A stretch of 60,000 nt of DNA from Membranipora membranacea. Its lineage: Eukaryota > Bryozoa > Gymnolaemata > Cheilostomatida > Membraniporidae. The stretch lies in the NCBI GenBank assembly GCA_914767715.1, contig OU612070.1:5909501-5969500 (forward strand). The letters run 5' to 3'. Of the stretch, positions 10,550 to 50,600 are shown in pieces (positions within the stretch are counted from its first letter, which is position 1; the number at the start of each line of letters is the position of its first letter). A program made the translations under genes and the position numbers. The notes below the pieces were generated by a model, which was not told the DNA's origin, did not search any database, and saw nothing but the letters and a program-made list of their open reading frames with translations.

Positions 10550-13227
10550 TCAAAGTTTCTCGCATGCAAAGTTGAGAGCATGAGAACATTGATGGTGAGC
10601 GTCCCAGCCTTCTTTCTCTGGGAAGTAGTACATGCAGTCATTACCAGCATCATAATCATGACCGCTATGCCAGTCTGACTCAGGGTTGACCTTACTAACA
10701 GGCACGCTGCCTGTCTCAATACCATACCATAGCCAACCTTCTGATGAATTTCTGTGTCCACCGATCCACAACTTTGACTGGTAAACTGAAAAACAAGAGA
10801 GAAATCGTCACCAGAAAGTTCAATGATTCAATAAGTGCACTAAGTATTCCTAGAGGGTTTTGTGGCAAATGACCGAATGTGACTACAACAACTGGTCTTT
10901 GTATGAAATAAACTTCCACCAGACATCTTTACCAGCTGGCTGACTTTGCTATAAGTTCTTCAGCAAGCTAATTCAATAACGCATCAAGGAATACATGAAA
11001 GTTTCATCCCGCTTAAACGGTTCCAACAGGTTATCCATGCAGAATGTTCAAAGGTTGTCCACCTTTTATTTGCAAGTACACAACTCACAAAAGAAGCTTA
11101 AGGGTTGGGTCTCATCAGGCAGTTTGGGGCATATACGACACTAAACCCTTTACCTCACTTAATCATGAACAGATGAAATATCACATTGGTGTGAACACAG
11201 TTTTTGCGCAATTAAACTCACATGATGGCATTCCCGGGAGTTTGAGGAATTCTCCGAACGCTCGTGATGAGCATTTTGAGTTGAATGTAACCATGTAGGA
11301 CCCAATGTTCTCACAGTATTTCTTGGCGTCTTCCCAAGATTTAGTGATGTTAGACACCCATAAACACCTCTCCTCTTCTCCTCCAATCTCCAGCTTAATG
11401 AATGGCTCTGTACAGGCAACTGTAAGAAACAAAGTGTATTCCATCTATCAATTATGACTAAAACAGCATTTCGCTTTTTTATCATAATACTTATGTGATA
11501 TATCTTGGCGTTCAGTATAAGTACATATATAACCATACAAAAATTGTCCTAATCAGAACACCAGCACCATATAGTTAGATTACACACGGAGCTTTATAGT
11601 CAGGAATTCAGTACTGCTGTACTTATGCTCATACAAGATTTTTACAGTGAAAAAATTTTAAATCTTAAAAATATTATTGATAGCAATAGAAGTTTTCCCC
11701 TCCTACTCAAATATGAGATGCGGTATATAGAGTTGACTGTTCTGTACAAACCCAATAAATTCCACTTTTTTATCATTTATCAACATATGCGTATCTTCCT
11801 CACTCACCTGCTGCTTGTAGTGGGTGAGCTGCAGGGTTGGTGATGTTAGCCATAGCATCACTCATCACAGATATACCATCTTCAAGTTTGTCAGCCCTCC
11901 AATCAAGTCTTTGTGTTTCCTGTTTGAGTGCATCAGTCCTATTCATCAGCCTCGATACTGTCTCAGACAGGGCTGAAAGATTATTAGGCTGGTTTATAAG
12001 CAAGGCTTATGGGCTACAACCTCTGTTTGGCCCAAGTGATTGCGTTTTCTGCTGCTTACAAAATTAAACATAGTCGGTTTTATTACGATCGAATTGGTCC
12101 CTGGAGTACGATGTAGTATTTAGAGTGCCAAATAAAGTAGGTGCTAAGAATGCATTTCATGGAGTGATTTAGAATACGGTGGTGAAAGTTCTGACACTAC
12201 GGTAGGGTGAAAAAATTCATTACAAATTCAGCCACAGTTATTGGACGATATTTTCTGTTACCATATATTTTATTGTCAACATAATCTTTTTACATATCAC
12301 AAATCCAACAACGCTTTGAAATAATTCATTTCTTTTAGCTCTTTTGGGTAATACTGGTTTCCCATCTAATGGATTTAGCTTGAAGCAGATTCTGATGCAG
12401 GTGTTCCTTACCTTCCTTATAGGGTCCCAGTTTTTGCTGTTCAATCATCAAACAGGCAACAGATGCACAGAGTATTATCGCAAGGAATGCAAGAATTCCA
12501 AGTATAAGACTGTGGAATCGTGAAATTCTGTTTGACTTCAGGACATTAAGTTTTGTGGTCAGCGCATTTTGATAACTAAGTTCTGCATCATTTGATACGC
12601 CATCTGCTAAATTAGAAAACAGAATTGCCAGTTAACGAAACAATCTCACATCATTATGTGTTTGTGTAATTGAATAAACAAACAAAAGCAAAGATCCACT
12701 AACAAACTGAATGCCTTTTTATTGCTCACATTTTAACTTGATTGAAATATCATGGGAAAAACATTAAAAGTATGAAAGTTTCAAATCTCTGATGGAGTTT
12801 TCAAACATATATTGATCGTAATTTCCCATTAAGGAATACTACTATTTTGCAAGTTGATCGTGAAGCACGGATTTATTTTGGTTTTTTTTTAATTTTCATT
12901 TGGCAATCTAAATCGTTTTGAGGAAAATTTTTAACATTCAGTATCAAAACAGAAGAAAAAAGGCAAAACAAAATTGTAACAGTGAAAGCAGATATTTAAA
13001 TACTCCTTGCTTGAAGCAGCACAGTCTGAACATTGAGCGAAAATGCCAAACCACTTACCAGACGGTTTTTCCAGAGAAATCGAGCTTCGAGTAGAAATCG
13101 CATAGGTGTAATGTTGTTCTTTAGGCACAGAGTCGATAGCATCATAGATATTGTGCCCCATTTCCATGCGATCTGCCGACATATCATTCACTGTATATGA
13201 TTGTTTAGCCTTTGCATTGTGATCCAT
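10550..13227 (-). CDS. type II transmembrane C-type lectin-domain protein
   Basis: Exons in transcript order: 13227-13059, 12606-12412, 12005-11808, 11419-11222, 10785-10550. All junctions are phase 1, giving 331 aa. The cytoplasmic tail (1-86) has several tyrosines, including YTVN, YDAI and YTYA. The membrane helix is about 89-111 (LILGILAFLAIILCASVACL) with no cleavable signal, so the topology is type II. A heptad-like stalk follows (exon 3, e.g. LSETVSRLMNRTDALKQETQ). The C-type lectin fold spans about 188-331: CLWVSNITKSWEDAKKYC, the WIGG core, GNDC and the ending HQC...NFACEK. The usual sugar/calcium motifs EPN/QPD and WND are absent (WDA stands at the WND position), so calcium-dependent sugar binding is doubtful. 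The start is the first in-frame ATG, since the frame above it opens only with TTG. The acceptor of exon 3 (cataag) is weak and chosen to keep phase; that boundary is the least certain. Family is secure, ligand unknown. Confidence 0.85.
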
Positions 13228-16200
13228 TCTTATCAAACTGAGCAATACTTTTTAAAAGTCTACTCACTACTCAGACAATTTAGAACGATTGCAGTTTGCT
13301 GCGTGGACAGAGGACTGATGAAAACTGTGTTTTTTGTTCATGTCCCATGTGGTTTTATTTCCATGAAGAGGGAAGCAAGAAACCAGGGAGTGTTTTAACT
13401 CTTTTCATTTACACACGGAGAGAGTGTAATTTATAGATGACGACTTTGATGTTTGAATTTCCTGTTATTCACCATCTTATTTTCTGCAAGCCAAATTTAT
13501 GCAGAAGTTCCCTCGGGAAAGTTCAAACTCTGCTTCTTGTTTGTGATGAGTCACATGAGAGATCGCTTTAGGCTAACTTACTTACTTACTTTGATTGTTG
13601 CCAGCGTGGCTAGCTCTGCCATCAATCAGCATAACTGGTATAGCCTGTTAAATTATTAGTAGATTTGGGTGAGGCCTCTTCATGTTTTTAAATTCAGAAC
13701 AGCTAGATAACGCTTGAGTTCGAGCGAAGAATTGAACACTCAAATTTCTTTTTGCAGAATATTAGTGAGTCATTAATATTTCTTAGTGCCTGGCATCTTT
13801 TACGGGAAGTTTTTGGTAGCAAATAAAGCAGATGTCTAGATTTAGCAATCGAATTGACATCCATTTGTTAGCTTAGTTTTCATTTTGTCTAACGTTGGAG
13901 GCCAAGCTTTTTGTAGATGAAGGCTTGTTGCGGCATTCCATCGGACAGACGAAGCCAATTTAATATTCTCTGTTATTATTGCCCTAAAAATGTTATGGCC
14001 ATTTCATGTGATTATAATATGAATCCACATGTCATCGATACCTCTACTCTTTATTCATTCAGTGCAATCGTTGACATGTTACAATTGAGTGTCGGAATTT
14101 GAAAGATATGACTTCTGAAAAAAAAACAATCAAGTGGGGGTGGGGGGCTCTCTGATGATTTTTTATGTCAGAACTCATGGATATAAAGGACTTCTTGCTG
14201 GCAAATCTGAAACTTCCTCAATAAATGTTAGATAGAAACTGGAACAAAAACTATTACATTTCAATTGTGACTGTTCCAGAACAGTTCATTTATGTAAAGA
14301 ATTCATCATGTTTGGTTTAGTTCAGTTGGGCACTTTAGTATGGCGACAACTAAGTAAAGTTTTTATTACAATAAAATATGAATTGGATTATGACAACTTT
14401 ATATTTTAGATTATTTATTTCAATCTGGAAGCAGGTGGAAGGCTGGTGGAAGATATTTCAATGTAAGCACCCATTATTATACTGTATGCCCTGCCCTAAT
14501 AACTCAAGTTTTCATGATGAGTAGTTTTAGATCCAAAAATTTAACATTTTTCTCCTAATGAAAGCAGCAACAATTTGTCCTCGTGAAGTGAGACACAAGT
14601 GTGAAAGTTTACTCCATAAATAATATAATCGTGTTGTTCGCTGTCATCTCTGACGATAACTAAACCTGTTGCGGTACTGCAGCATAGTCATAGTGGAGGC
14701 TCTCAGTTGTCAACTACAACCCGAGGCATGTGCTTACAGACCGCAGTTGCGGTGACTGATGGCAAGTGCACCAAAATGATCATTTAGGGAATTACTTGTG
14801 CTTTGAGAGGGCAAAAAAGATGTTACCACAATTATTTTGCAGACAAACGGGAGTAGCTATCACAGTGAACTAGCAAACTTTGATTATCAGGGAGCCATTC
14901 ACAGCTGATCGAGCGTAAAAGAAGTGTGTTTATTCTATTTAGCACAGGGAGTTCTTAATGATGAACTGTAGGGGGTTATAATCAAGGGGTAGAAGCTTGA
15001 GCTCATTAGCTGGTTGGAGGCAGTCATCGGCCCCTGCAGTGCAGCATGGAAGTTGCTGGCATGCTTAACCTTTCAGAGCATGTTGAGCCTTGTCAATATG
15101 ACCAGGTACAGGTGTTCATTCGATATGGTCAAACTCCCCCCCTCCCAGTGACGCTGCGTTCATTGCTTACCCACTTGCTGCACTTTTCCATTACTGTAGG
15201 GAGGTATATGTCTCAAATCTCCTGATAATGTTGGCTTCCTTTTTCATCTGAGAATTTTAGAGTTGCAGTATCATGAAGATAACTTGCCTTGCAAACTGTT
15301 TTTGGAGTTGTCCGCTTTGTGCAGACCAATGAAGTTTTTAAATTAAAACTCTGAATAAAATTTATCAATTAGGATTTTGGTGAGTCTGACCGATATAAAC
15401 AAAGTTGACCAATCAAATGAGAGAGACCTGCAAAGCTACCAAATCGCCATTTTGGGGAATTGGGAGTAAATTTTTTGGCAGGGTTTACAATACATTGTTT
15501 TGGTTATCCGACTGAGTGTATATTTGTATTACGAAAGCCGGTGTTGTGGATAGCTGACCTATTACAGGTTCTATATGACTGGGAGGTAAGTTATAACCTA
15601 GAGTGTCAATGATGTGGCTACTACAGGGGCTTTTTTACAATGAGTCAGACTCAGAGACTTGAAATTGAGAGAGAGAGAGAACAAGACGAGTGGGCTTGGT
15701 TGGTAGTCAGTGTGTGTATGTATAGTCACGGTGTTAGTGAGTTAAGTTAGTGTATTTTAGTGGTATTGAATTGATAGTAGTAGTAAGTACTGTTTGTTGG
15801 AACCTATGAATCAGATGTCAAATGAAGGATGAGTTGATTGAGTGTAAAAGTCTCTCCTTGTTGTCTCAGTCGTTCTCCCTCTTCTTGTGTCCCAATACAA
15901 GTAACAATACATACAAGTAACAATACATACAAGTAACAATACATACATACACTAACACTTACTTACTACCAATAGAGAGAGAGAGTAGGCAGTACCAACC
16001 ATTCAAACTGTAGGTTAGTAGTACTGTCATATTAGTAGGGCCTATTATTATTATAGAAAGTCATAAATAAATGATAAATAATGTTTGAAGTTAAATCATT
16101 CTTAAATAAATCTATGTATGTATGCAAGTGCCACAACAATGGGTAGGACCTATCTATCTATAGTATAAGTATAGATAGTAGAAAGAAGGTGAGAAGAAAA

Positions 16201-18501
16201 TGAGGTCGGGGAAATTTACTCAGTGAACCAAGGTACTCCTTGTTGAATGAACAATGAAGAGGGAGTTCATTGCTTCACTTAACAACATATTTTTTATTAT
16301 CCATACCAATGTTGTTGGCTGCTGTTGGGGGAGCACTCCCCTGATTCAATGATTATAACGATTGTCTGGATGTTAGCTTGTTTATTGGAATGTCATGAAT
16401 GAGGATGGTGGTAGTTGATGGAACGGGCAACTAATAATACTAAGAGGGCATGGTGTATATACTATAGTAATTAAGGCCAAGGGAAAAGGTGTTTGGTTGA
16501 ATGCCAGGCTGAATTTCATGCAAGCCGTTAACTCTCAGTCCGAGCAGCTCGACTCAGACAGCAGAAAAGTCTTGTTGGCTCAAATTTAGGCTAAGCCCTC
16601 TATGCAACTGCTGTTTTGAGTTGGTAATCACTTAGGCCTAACTTGGTGATAATATAATGATGCACGATTATAGCATATTGATGGTGATTTGTATCAAAGA
16701 GCGAGTTTTGTTTTCACTCTACTTCCTCATCATATCAAGATTAGGCTGCTATCTTATAATGGGGAGGGGGGGCTCTCATACTTAGGCATAATATGCCTTA
16801 CTGCATTTTTCTTGTCAGATAATGAAGGAAGCCTAGGTTATGCACCCTTAACTTTGTAAGGTTCTATGCCTTGTGCATCCATCTCTGTCCACGTTAGGTT
16901 TTTTAAGCTAGTCGTATGTAATTGACGTTGCAGTTGAGACAAACCAAATCTTCAAACACCACAGATCAGAGTACATATTACTTGATAGGCAAATTGATAT
17001 GGAATCATCTTGCATTTTGTGATCGTTCGTTGTCTGGTCTTCCCTTTCAATATTAACCTCTCTCTACTTGAGAATATATTGCTTCAGTCATAGTCTTCAG
17101 GTTATATGTCTTTACATTTATCCCCTTAGGTCTAAATTGTTAAGATAACAGAATCGTATAACATTCACTTTTGGTGACTAATAAAACATGAGTATTATCG
17201 AATCAATTACCTCAACAATTTTAATGACAAGTATGTACATCCATGTCCCAGTGTGGTCTTAGTAGACCCAGGAGACCTGACTTGAGAACTTGTTCACCTA
17301 AGAGTTGACCCCACTTCATTTGCACCTTTCAAATAACTATCAGGTATCATAATTTCAGCAAGCGGTAATCTCTCAACCCATCATATTCATTATGTCAGCG
17401 TAAAGGATGTCATCTTTGGAGTAGGAACAGTGGTATCAAAGTTTCAGTGCCCTCAACAAATTACACCAAACTATTTAATTCATTGAGCTTGACGGGCAAA
17501 AAAATGGCCTATGACCTTTATGCCCATCCAAAGTTAAATCCTGATCTTCACTTTGTGTGGGGAAGGGAAACTGTTTGTGTGTGACATTTTGCTTGAAAAT
17601 GACGAACTCCTATTTTTGAATGAGGGATGTTAAATGCTGGTGTATCAGCTGGTGTGGCAGAGCTCCATCTGATTTCCTCGCCTTCTTTAACTCGATACAG
17701 GGGCAGGAATAAACCCATCTATATACTTTTCAGAGTGGAGCAACGTTTGCGTATTTGCTCAGCTCTGCTATACAACCATCATACATTCTGATAATTAGCA
17801 CATTCTCTTCACAGGTTTGCAGCTGTTGAGAAGGGTGTAAAAGTGATGTAATACTCAACAGAGAGAGTGAACTTATTAGCGCATTTAGCTGAGTATTGCC
17901 GTACATGCTGTTTCTGTGTCGGTGATACTCCATTCTACTCAGCCTTTTCTGCTGCAGCAGGTAAATAGTCATATCTCTGTCTGAGTTCGACTTGAACACG
18001 TATGAAATGTCAGCAGACTACAGCGCTTACCGATTAAGTCTAGAGCTCATAAGGGTAGAGTTGAATTAGTTTTATATGTTGCGTAGGATGTAAGGTCGTA
18101 ATTTGCTACTTTATTTTATTGAGTTGGTACTATCACGCCATTTAATGGCCCATAGCATAGGCAGCAATATATTCATAGCAGCCGATATTTACCTGAATGG
18201 GAGCTAAATTACCATTTAGGAGCTGTGTATAGAATGACCAACTAGTTAACGGCTTATGTTAGAGCCTGCTATGAAATGTTTTTATAATCCCTTTAATTAC
18301 CCTATAGATTGGGGATATATACTAAGGGGAAGGTGAATTGTGGAGGTATACTACTACAAGGATAAGCCAAAAAGACCTTGACTGGCCTCTGTTCAGAGCT
18401 TGACTGGCAGTGTATAACAGAGCACTGATTATACAGGGATACTGTACACTGTATGCATGAGACCCCAGAGTAGCACTACAGCGACTGACGCTAATAATAA
18501 G
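13228..18501. other. 5.3-kb gene-free stretch between divergent lectin and MARK genes
   Basis: No exon with family similarity was seen on either strand, and open frames are short. Visible features are a GA-rich run near 15670, the 16-bp tandem repeat at 15898-15945 and many short ATTA/GTAT-type simple motifs. It presumably contains the lectin promoter and the distal MARK promoter with 5' UTR. A poorly conserved or untranslated exon could be hidden here. Confidence 0.5.
15898..15945 (+). repeat. three perfect copies of a 16-bp tandem repeat
   Basis: The unit caagtaacaatacata occurs three times without a mismatch, followed by catacatacac. Confidence 0.9.
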
Positions 18502-45343
<26,842 letters not shown>

Positions 45344-46693
45344 ACCGATAGCCTCTGTAGTAAAGCAGAGTTGTGAGCTGAGCAGAATATTTTTCGACAT
45401 GTGTTATGAAGGAAATTAGATGATAATGAGCGTGAAGTTTAGCCAAGGTCTTCTGATACCATCGGATGACGATGCATACTCTGCCAAGATGAGCAAAGTA
45501 TAAATGACACTGCTCTTGTACAGGTAGACAATTGGAGAAGACAATTTCCTACAGGGCAGCTCGATATTTTAATGTCATTGACCCTCGCTATAAAAGATGA
45601 TATGAAAACATTATTATGTTTTATTTCACAGACTTTTTCAATTTTTAATTACTTACACAAGCACTAAAACTACTATAATTCTACTGTCATTGACTGTAAA
45701 AATATCTGTGAAAATTTTTTGCACAGCTCTCTTGTTATTTTCTGAGCCGTGTAATACTGTGACGTTGCGCACACACCTTGTACCTACTAAAGGCATATAA
45801 CTTTTTCATTGACTTATTTTTGCTTTATGTAGTTTAAATGTTGGTTTGTATTGAGCAGCACATGCCCTGCTGTTCTCTGATTGCTTTAGAACCCAATTAT
45901 TTCAGAAAGTCCTAGCTTTAGTTTACATGACTTACTACCATTACTCACACTGTACGTGCGCGTTTGATTTACTGTCGGAGGTTGTCCGCCATTTTTTGTA
46001 TACTATTTATATATCGTTACGTACCTACTACTATTTCATGTTACAACATTCAAATTTTCATGTGTATCTATAGCCAATTATGACCACTACTATATTTTTT
46101 GGAACTTATAGTTTGATATTAGGCAACACGCCTCGTTGACCAATGTAAAAACAAATTCTACATGATAGACCTGAGCTAAGCTCGCTCCTATTATTATCTA
46201 ACTGTGCTGTCTGTGAACTTGTGTATTTCCGTAGCATATTGCACAGTACAAGTCTTGCATTACTAAATCATATGGCAAACATCTATATAATATGTGGACT
46301 AAATTCTCGTCACATCATTAAAAGCATTTGAGGTTATGGTTGTTGTTTCTCTTGGTTTTATGATTGGACTACTGTGCAAGTTCTCGAGAAGTATGACACT
46401 ATTTGTTTGACACAAGTCCCCCCTCCCCAAATCCCATTTAAAGATTGTGAGGACACTCAATGTATGAGCCTTTTTTTTCTTCTTACCGAGGCTGTTGGTA
46501 AGGAAAATTGCCACAACTGGTCAACACTTGATTCTTATGGACTAACTAAAGTAATGATTTGATCGCTAGTGCAGGATAAAACTGAAAATTTCTGAGACTA
46601 TCTCGTTTCATGCGGTCGTTTGAAATTATTCTATAACATGACAAGCTACAAACGTATGTAAGGCTACGAATGCTGTAATCCAAGCTTTGGATA

Positions 46694-46699
46694 TTTATT
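46694..46699 (-). terminator. candidate polyadenylation signal of TACC
   Basis: TTTATT on plus, i.e. AATAAA on minus, about 970 bp past the TACC stop codon. Confidence 0.25.
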
Positions 46700-46939
46700 A
46701 ACACACTGTATTTTTTTTTAAATCAGCATGAGTCATTCTCTAGATTGCGATGTTGATTGCGTCAAATGACAAACTGCCATGCAAACTTCAGTGAATGACC
46801 ATCCTTGGAACTTCAGTCGCTAACAACTGGAACAGATAAAAGAGGATCAACCCCTTTGTGAGGTGTATGTTATCTATGCTGGCCGTGTCTTTGCTTTGGC
46901 GTTCAATGATGAGAGGTGTAACTTACAAGGTTGTTTCTT

Positions 46940-46945
46940 AATAAA
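46940..46945 (+). terminator. candidate polyadenylation signal of MARK
   Basis: A canonical AATAAA about 1.6 kb after the MARK stop, the first clear one seen on this strand. A shorter 3' UTR using a variant hexamer is possible. Confidence 0.3.
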
Positions 46946-47667
46946 AATGTCCATTACTGCATGATAGGGTGTCAAACCTTAGGGCTATAACTAGCTTACA
47001 TTTCATCTTGATTGTATGAGAAAGTTCTGACATCTGCATAGATATATTTCATTCAGATTATGTACAAAAAATACTACTTTTAAGGCCTATTAAACAGAAA
47101 ACATGGACGGATATTGAAGTAGCAGTGATAAAAAAAAAGGTGTTGGTCTAAGCATAAGTGACCTATCAAAATTCAGTTTTTGCTGTTTTCGCGGGCAAGT
47201 TCCTTACGATGAAGTGATACAATAGGAAAACTGTTTGAGGCATATAAGTGTAGAATTTTCTCCAATCATCAACTCCACATAATTCATAGATATAATATAA
47301 GCTAAAATAATTGGAGGTATACTTTGGTATGGGTAATTGTCTGCTCTCCCGGCATGTGAGGACAACTTTCAAAATGACAATGGATTGTTCAATATATGTG
47401 TGTCCTATCTTGATCTAGTTTTTCTGCCCCTGGAATCTAACATTCTGCTTTATGTCACGCTGATACGATACCATTCTGTACAGAACAAAACAATGCTATG
47501 GAGAGAGATGGGTATGGTAGCTTGCTAGCAACCAAACCGTCGTTCATAGTCAAACTATTTGTCCTCAATATATGTTGACAGTGTTCTGTCTGAGATGTAG
47601 AATGTTTTATGATGTAAATTTACTTTGGTCCACTGGGTTGACAAATTATTTAGGAGACATCTCCTAT

Positions 47668-50600
47668 TCATCCTTCGTCTGCATTTCCACCCTTCAATGC
47701 TATCAAGTTATCACAGATTTGTGCCAACTCTTGATTTTCTTCAGTCTGTAAAAGAAAAAGAATGGTGCATTACTCATGGTCACTTCAATCATCTCAAATT
47801 TGATCATATTCTAGAGAGGGCCAAGCGACCAGAACATACCACATTGCCAAAAATCTTCCATCATACAGCAGACTTGGCTGATAACAGCCGCCTATTAAAA
47901 TCACTGACGGCGGAATAGAAAGTCAAGCCAGGCTATCCTAGACCAAAACCCCTACCAAGAAATATCAATAGTTTAATACAGAGAACCTAGATCAAAAATG
48001 TACCCCACGCTGGACTATACTGCTGAGTTGTATGTACCTTTTGCTGAAGTTGCTGTTCAGAGCTCTGAGCTCTAACTTCAGATTTCTTGAGAGCCATCTG
48101 TAGACGTAATATTTCTGTCTTACAGCTAGACTTAGCCTGCTCGACCTCGCCCGCTGCTCTGGTTAACTTATCCTGAGACTCCTCCCTCAGTTTCTGAAAT
48201 GAAAGAACGGTAATTTAGGTTACCCCAGTGACTATAAGTGATAGGTGTAGTGTAGAGGATTTCTCAGGATGCTCAAAAAACGTCGAAAGACTAGCCCTTG
48301 CTCGACTCACAACAGAATTGTGAATTCTGGCAGCATGTGACAAGAGATATGGAGTGGATGCATTTGTGGGTTTGCTTTTCATTCATCAACTGATCTTATC
48401 ATTGTTTTTTGTATATAGTGCAATCATCTCACCAACCTCGTTAGAAAAGCTCTTTTCTATTGGTAAACCTAGAGGACAGTACCTAAGTAGCTTCACAAAT
48501 CTAAATCTTCCGAAGCTGACAAAAGTGAATGCACATGGCTGAATTCACTTCAAACTGGCTAAAAGTATATAATTATATATATAATATATATTATATATAC
48601 CTCAAAGTTGAGATGTGAGTCTCGGAGTTGTTTCCTCAGATCTACCAACTCTTCTTTCATCTTATCCTCATTACGTTTGTGATGTTGTATGGATTCTCGT
48701 AGTTTGTCGTATCTTCTGTGTAATTCTGTGAATGATTTCTCCACCTGTTGTAAGTCATCCGAGTACTGGTCCCTTTCTGACTTAAGTGATTGGACGTGGT
48801 GGTGCGTTGATGTATCCAAACCTGACTCGTTTGCATGTTCCTGCAACAGTAAACATAAATTATGAGAACAAAAATTATTGTGGTGTATGAGTTTACAGGC
48901 TTCAATCATTTATAAGATGTAAATACATACTATAGTTGTTCCTAATTGGAGTGGTCTTGGCTTGCAAGCCAATTGAGGTACGTCAGTTAAATAACTTGGG
49001 CACTCAGGGTAGTGTCAACACCTTCAAATAAAGGCCGCATTTAAAAGAGCTAGTTGCAAGCTTTTGCTGGGATTTTTACATGTCTCCTAGAAGTCTGTCA
49101 AATTCTTGGTGTGGTCGTTACAGCCACCATTTTATTATCAATGGAGTTGACATTCATCCAAATATCTACTAAATCATGCTCATCTGAGATATAAACCTTA
49201 TCATTGAGCATCTCAGTCATAGATTTATCAAACTCTGCTGCCATATCATTACACTTCTGTCTCAGCTCCATCACCATCTTCTGAGAGTTAGTTAAATCTG
49301 ATCGGCAGGCCTGCAGCTACATAGAAAGCATAGCAAATTAGAGTGAATCCAACACAGATAGCTAGAGTTCGGTTTATATAGTTTTTGGGTGGTATAATCT
49401 TAGCTGGCACAGATATCAGCTTACTGAGGTATGAGTGAATATGAGTAGATGTAAGCTAGCAATAAATTTCACTAATTCAACTATGTGCAAAAAGATCAAC
49501 TTTTTCTCTTGTGAATACATCGCACGTATGGAGTATTTCTGCAGCAGCAAATCAGGTGAATTAAGAGTGATGATGATAAAGAGATTACTGCATGATACTG
49601 TCAGCCAAATAAAATAGTGTATAATAATTGCGAACTAGCAGCACCATGCCTATCAGCAGGTGGCTTCAGTTCACATGCTCTAAATGATTATTTATCCAAT
49701 TGATAGATCACGTTTCTCTATCAGATAATAAACAAGTTGTAAATTAAATCTATGAGGGAGAAAGTTTTGTCGTTGTCTACACAACTTGAAAATGTAATTA
49801 CACCGCACCCGTACTCCTGAACCTTATTTACCATCACCTATAATACTGCTTGAAACTCCCACGGTCTCAACTGTGGATACATCTAATAAGTTGATCGGTT
49901 ATCAGTACAACAGCCTTGTCAAAAGCCCAGTTGAAGAGGACCGGAACTTATATGGACTTACGACTTCCAAGTAATGTTGTTGCTGAATAATGTAAAATGT
50001 TTCTCTGTTCTCAACAATTGTTTCCAGTCAGAGCGTAACCTACCTTTTTATCCCAGTCCCTGTCTTTAGCAAGTAGACGCGATTGGTAGTCTAGTTTGAT
50101 GTCTTGTATCTCCTGGTTGTATTGAGCTCGGATCTTATCCACTTCGTCGGAGCTGTACACCCGGCTTGAGTTAGAGCTGCTGCCATTCTGCTCATGGGTA
50201 GAGAAAGGGTGGAGCCAAGTTGTAAAATAATAGTGAAAGGGCATCTCAAATCGGCCAATCACATTCAAAAGTGAACCTACTGCTTTGCCGAAAAGAGCAG
50301 CGGCACAATGTGATGTTGCTAAGGACACTACGCACTAGAAGTTATTAGCATACTTTTACCTTTTTGTGGAACAGCAGAGGTTTAACTGGCAATGTTCTAG
50401 CCGAATTGCTCAAAGTTAACTAAGTTTAGTGACTGTAAGTTGCTTACCTGATAAATGTTTGAGTTTGAGCCTGACATTGTATTATTATTGTTATGGTTTA
50501 TCTCCCCTGCAATGCTGTGTCGTTTTGACGATGATTTGGAGTGTCGGCTGGAGTTACTCTCCCTTCTCTCAGCGTAGAGACCTCCACTGTTATCCTCAAG

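Larger units (their letters stand above)
45344..47667. other. intergenic DNA between convergent MARK and TACC genes
   Basis: No coding exon was recognised. It presumably holds the 3' UTRs of both genes. Plausible polyadenylation signals are AATAAA at 46940-46945 on + and 46694-46699 on -, which would make the two transcripts overlap slightly. Confidence 0.5.

Noticed and set aside
15898-15945. CRISPR-like array
   Set aside because: The 16-bp units are directly abutting with no spacers, in an animal genome; it is a simple tandem repeat.
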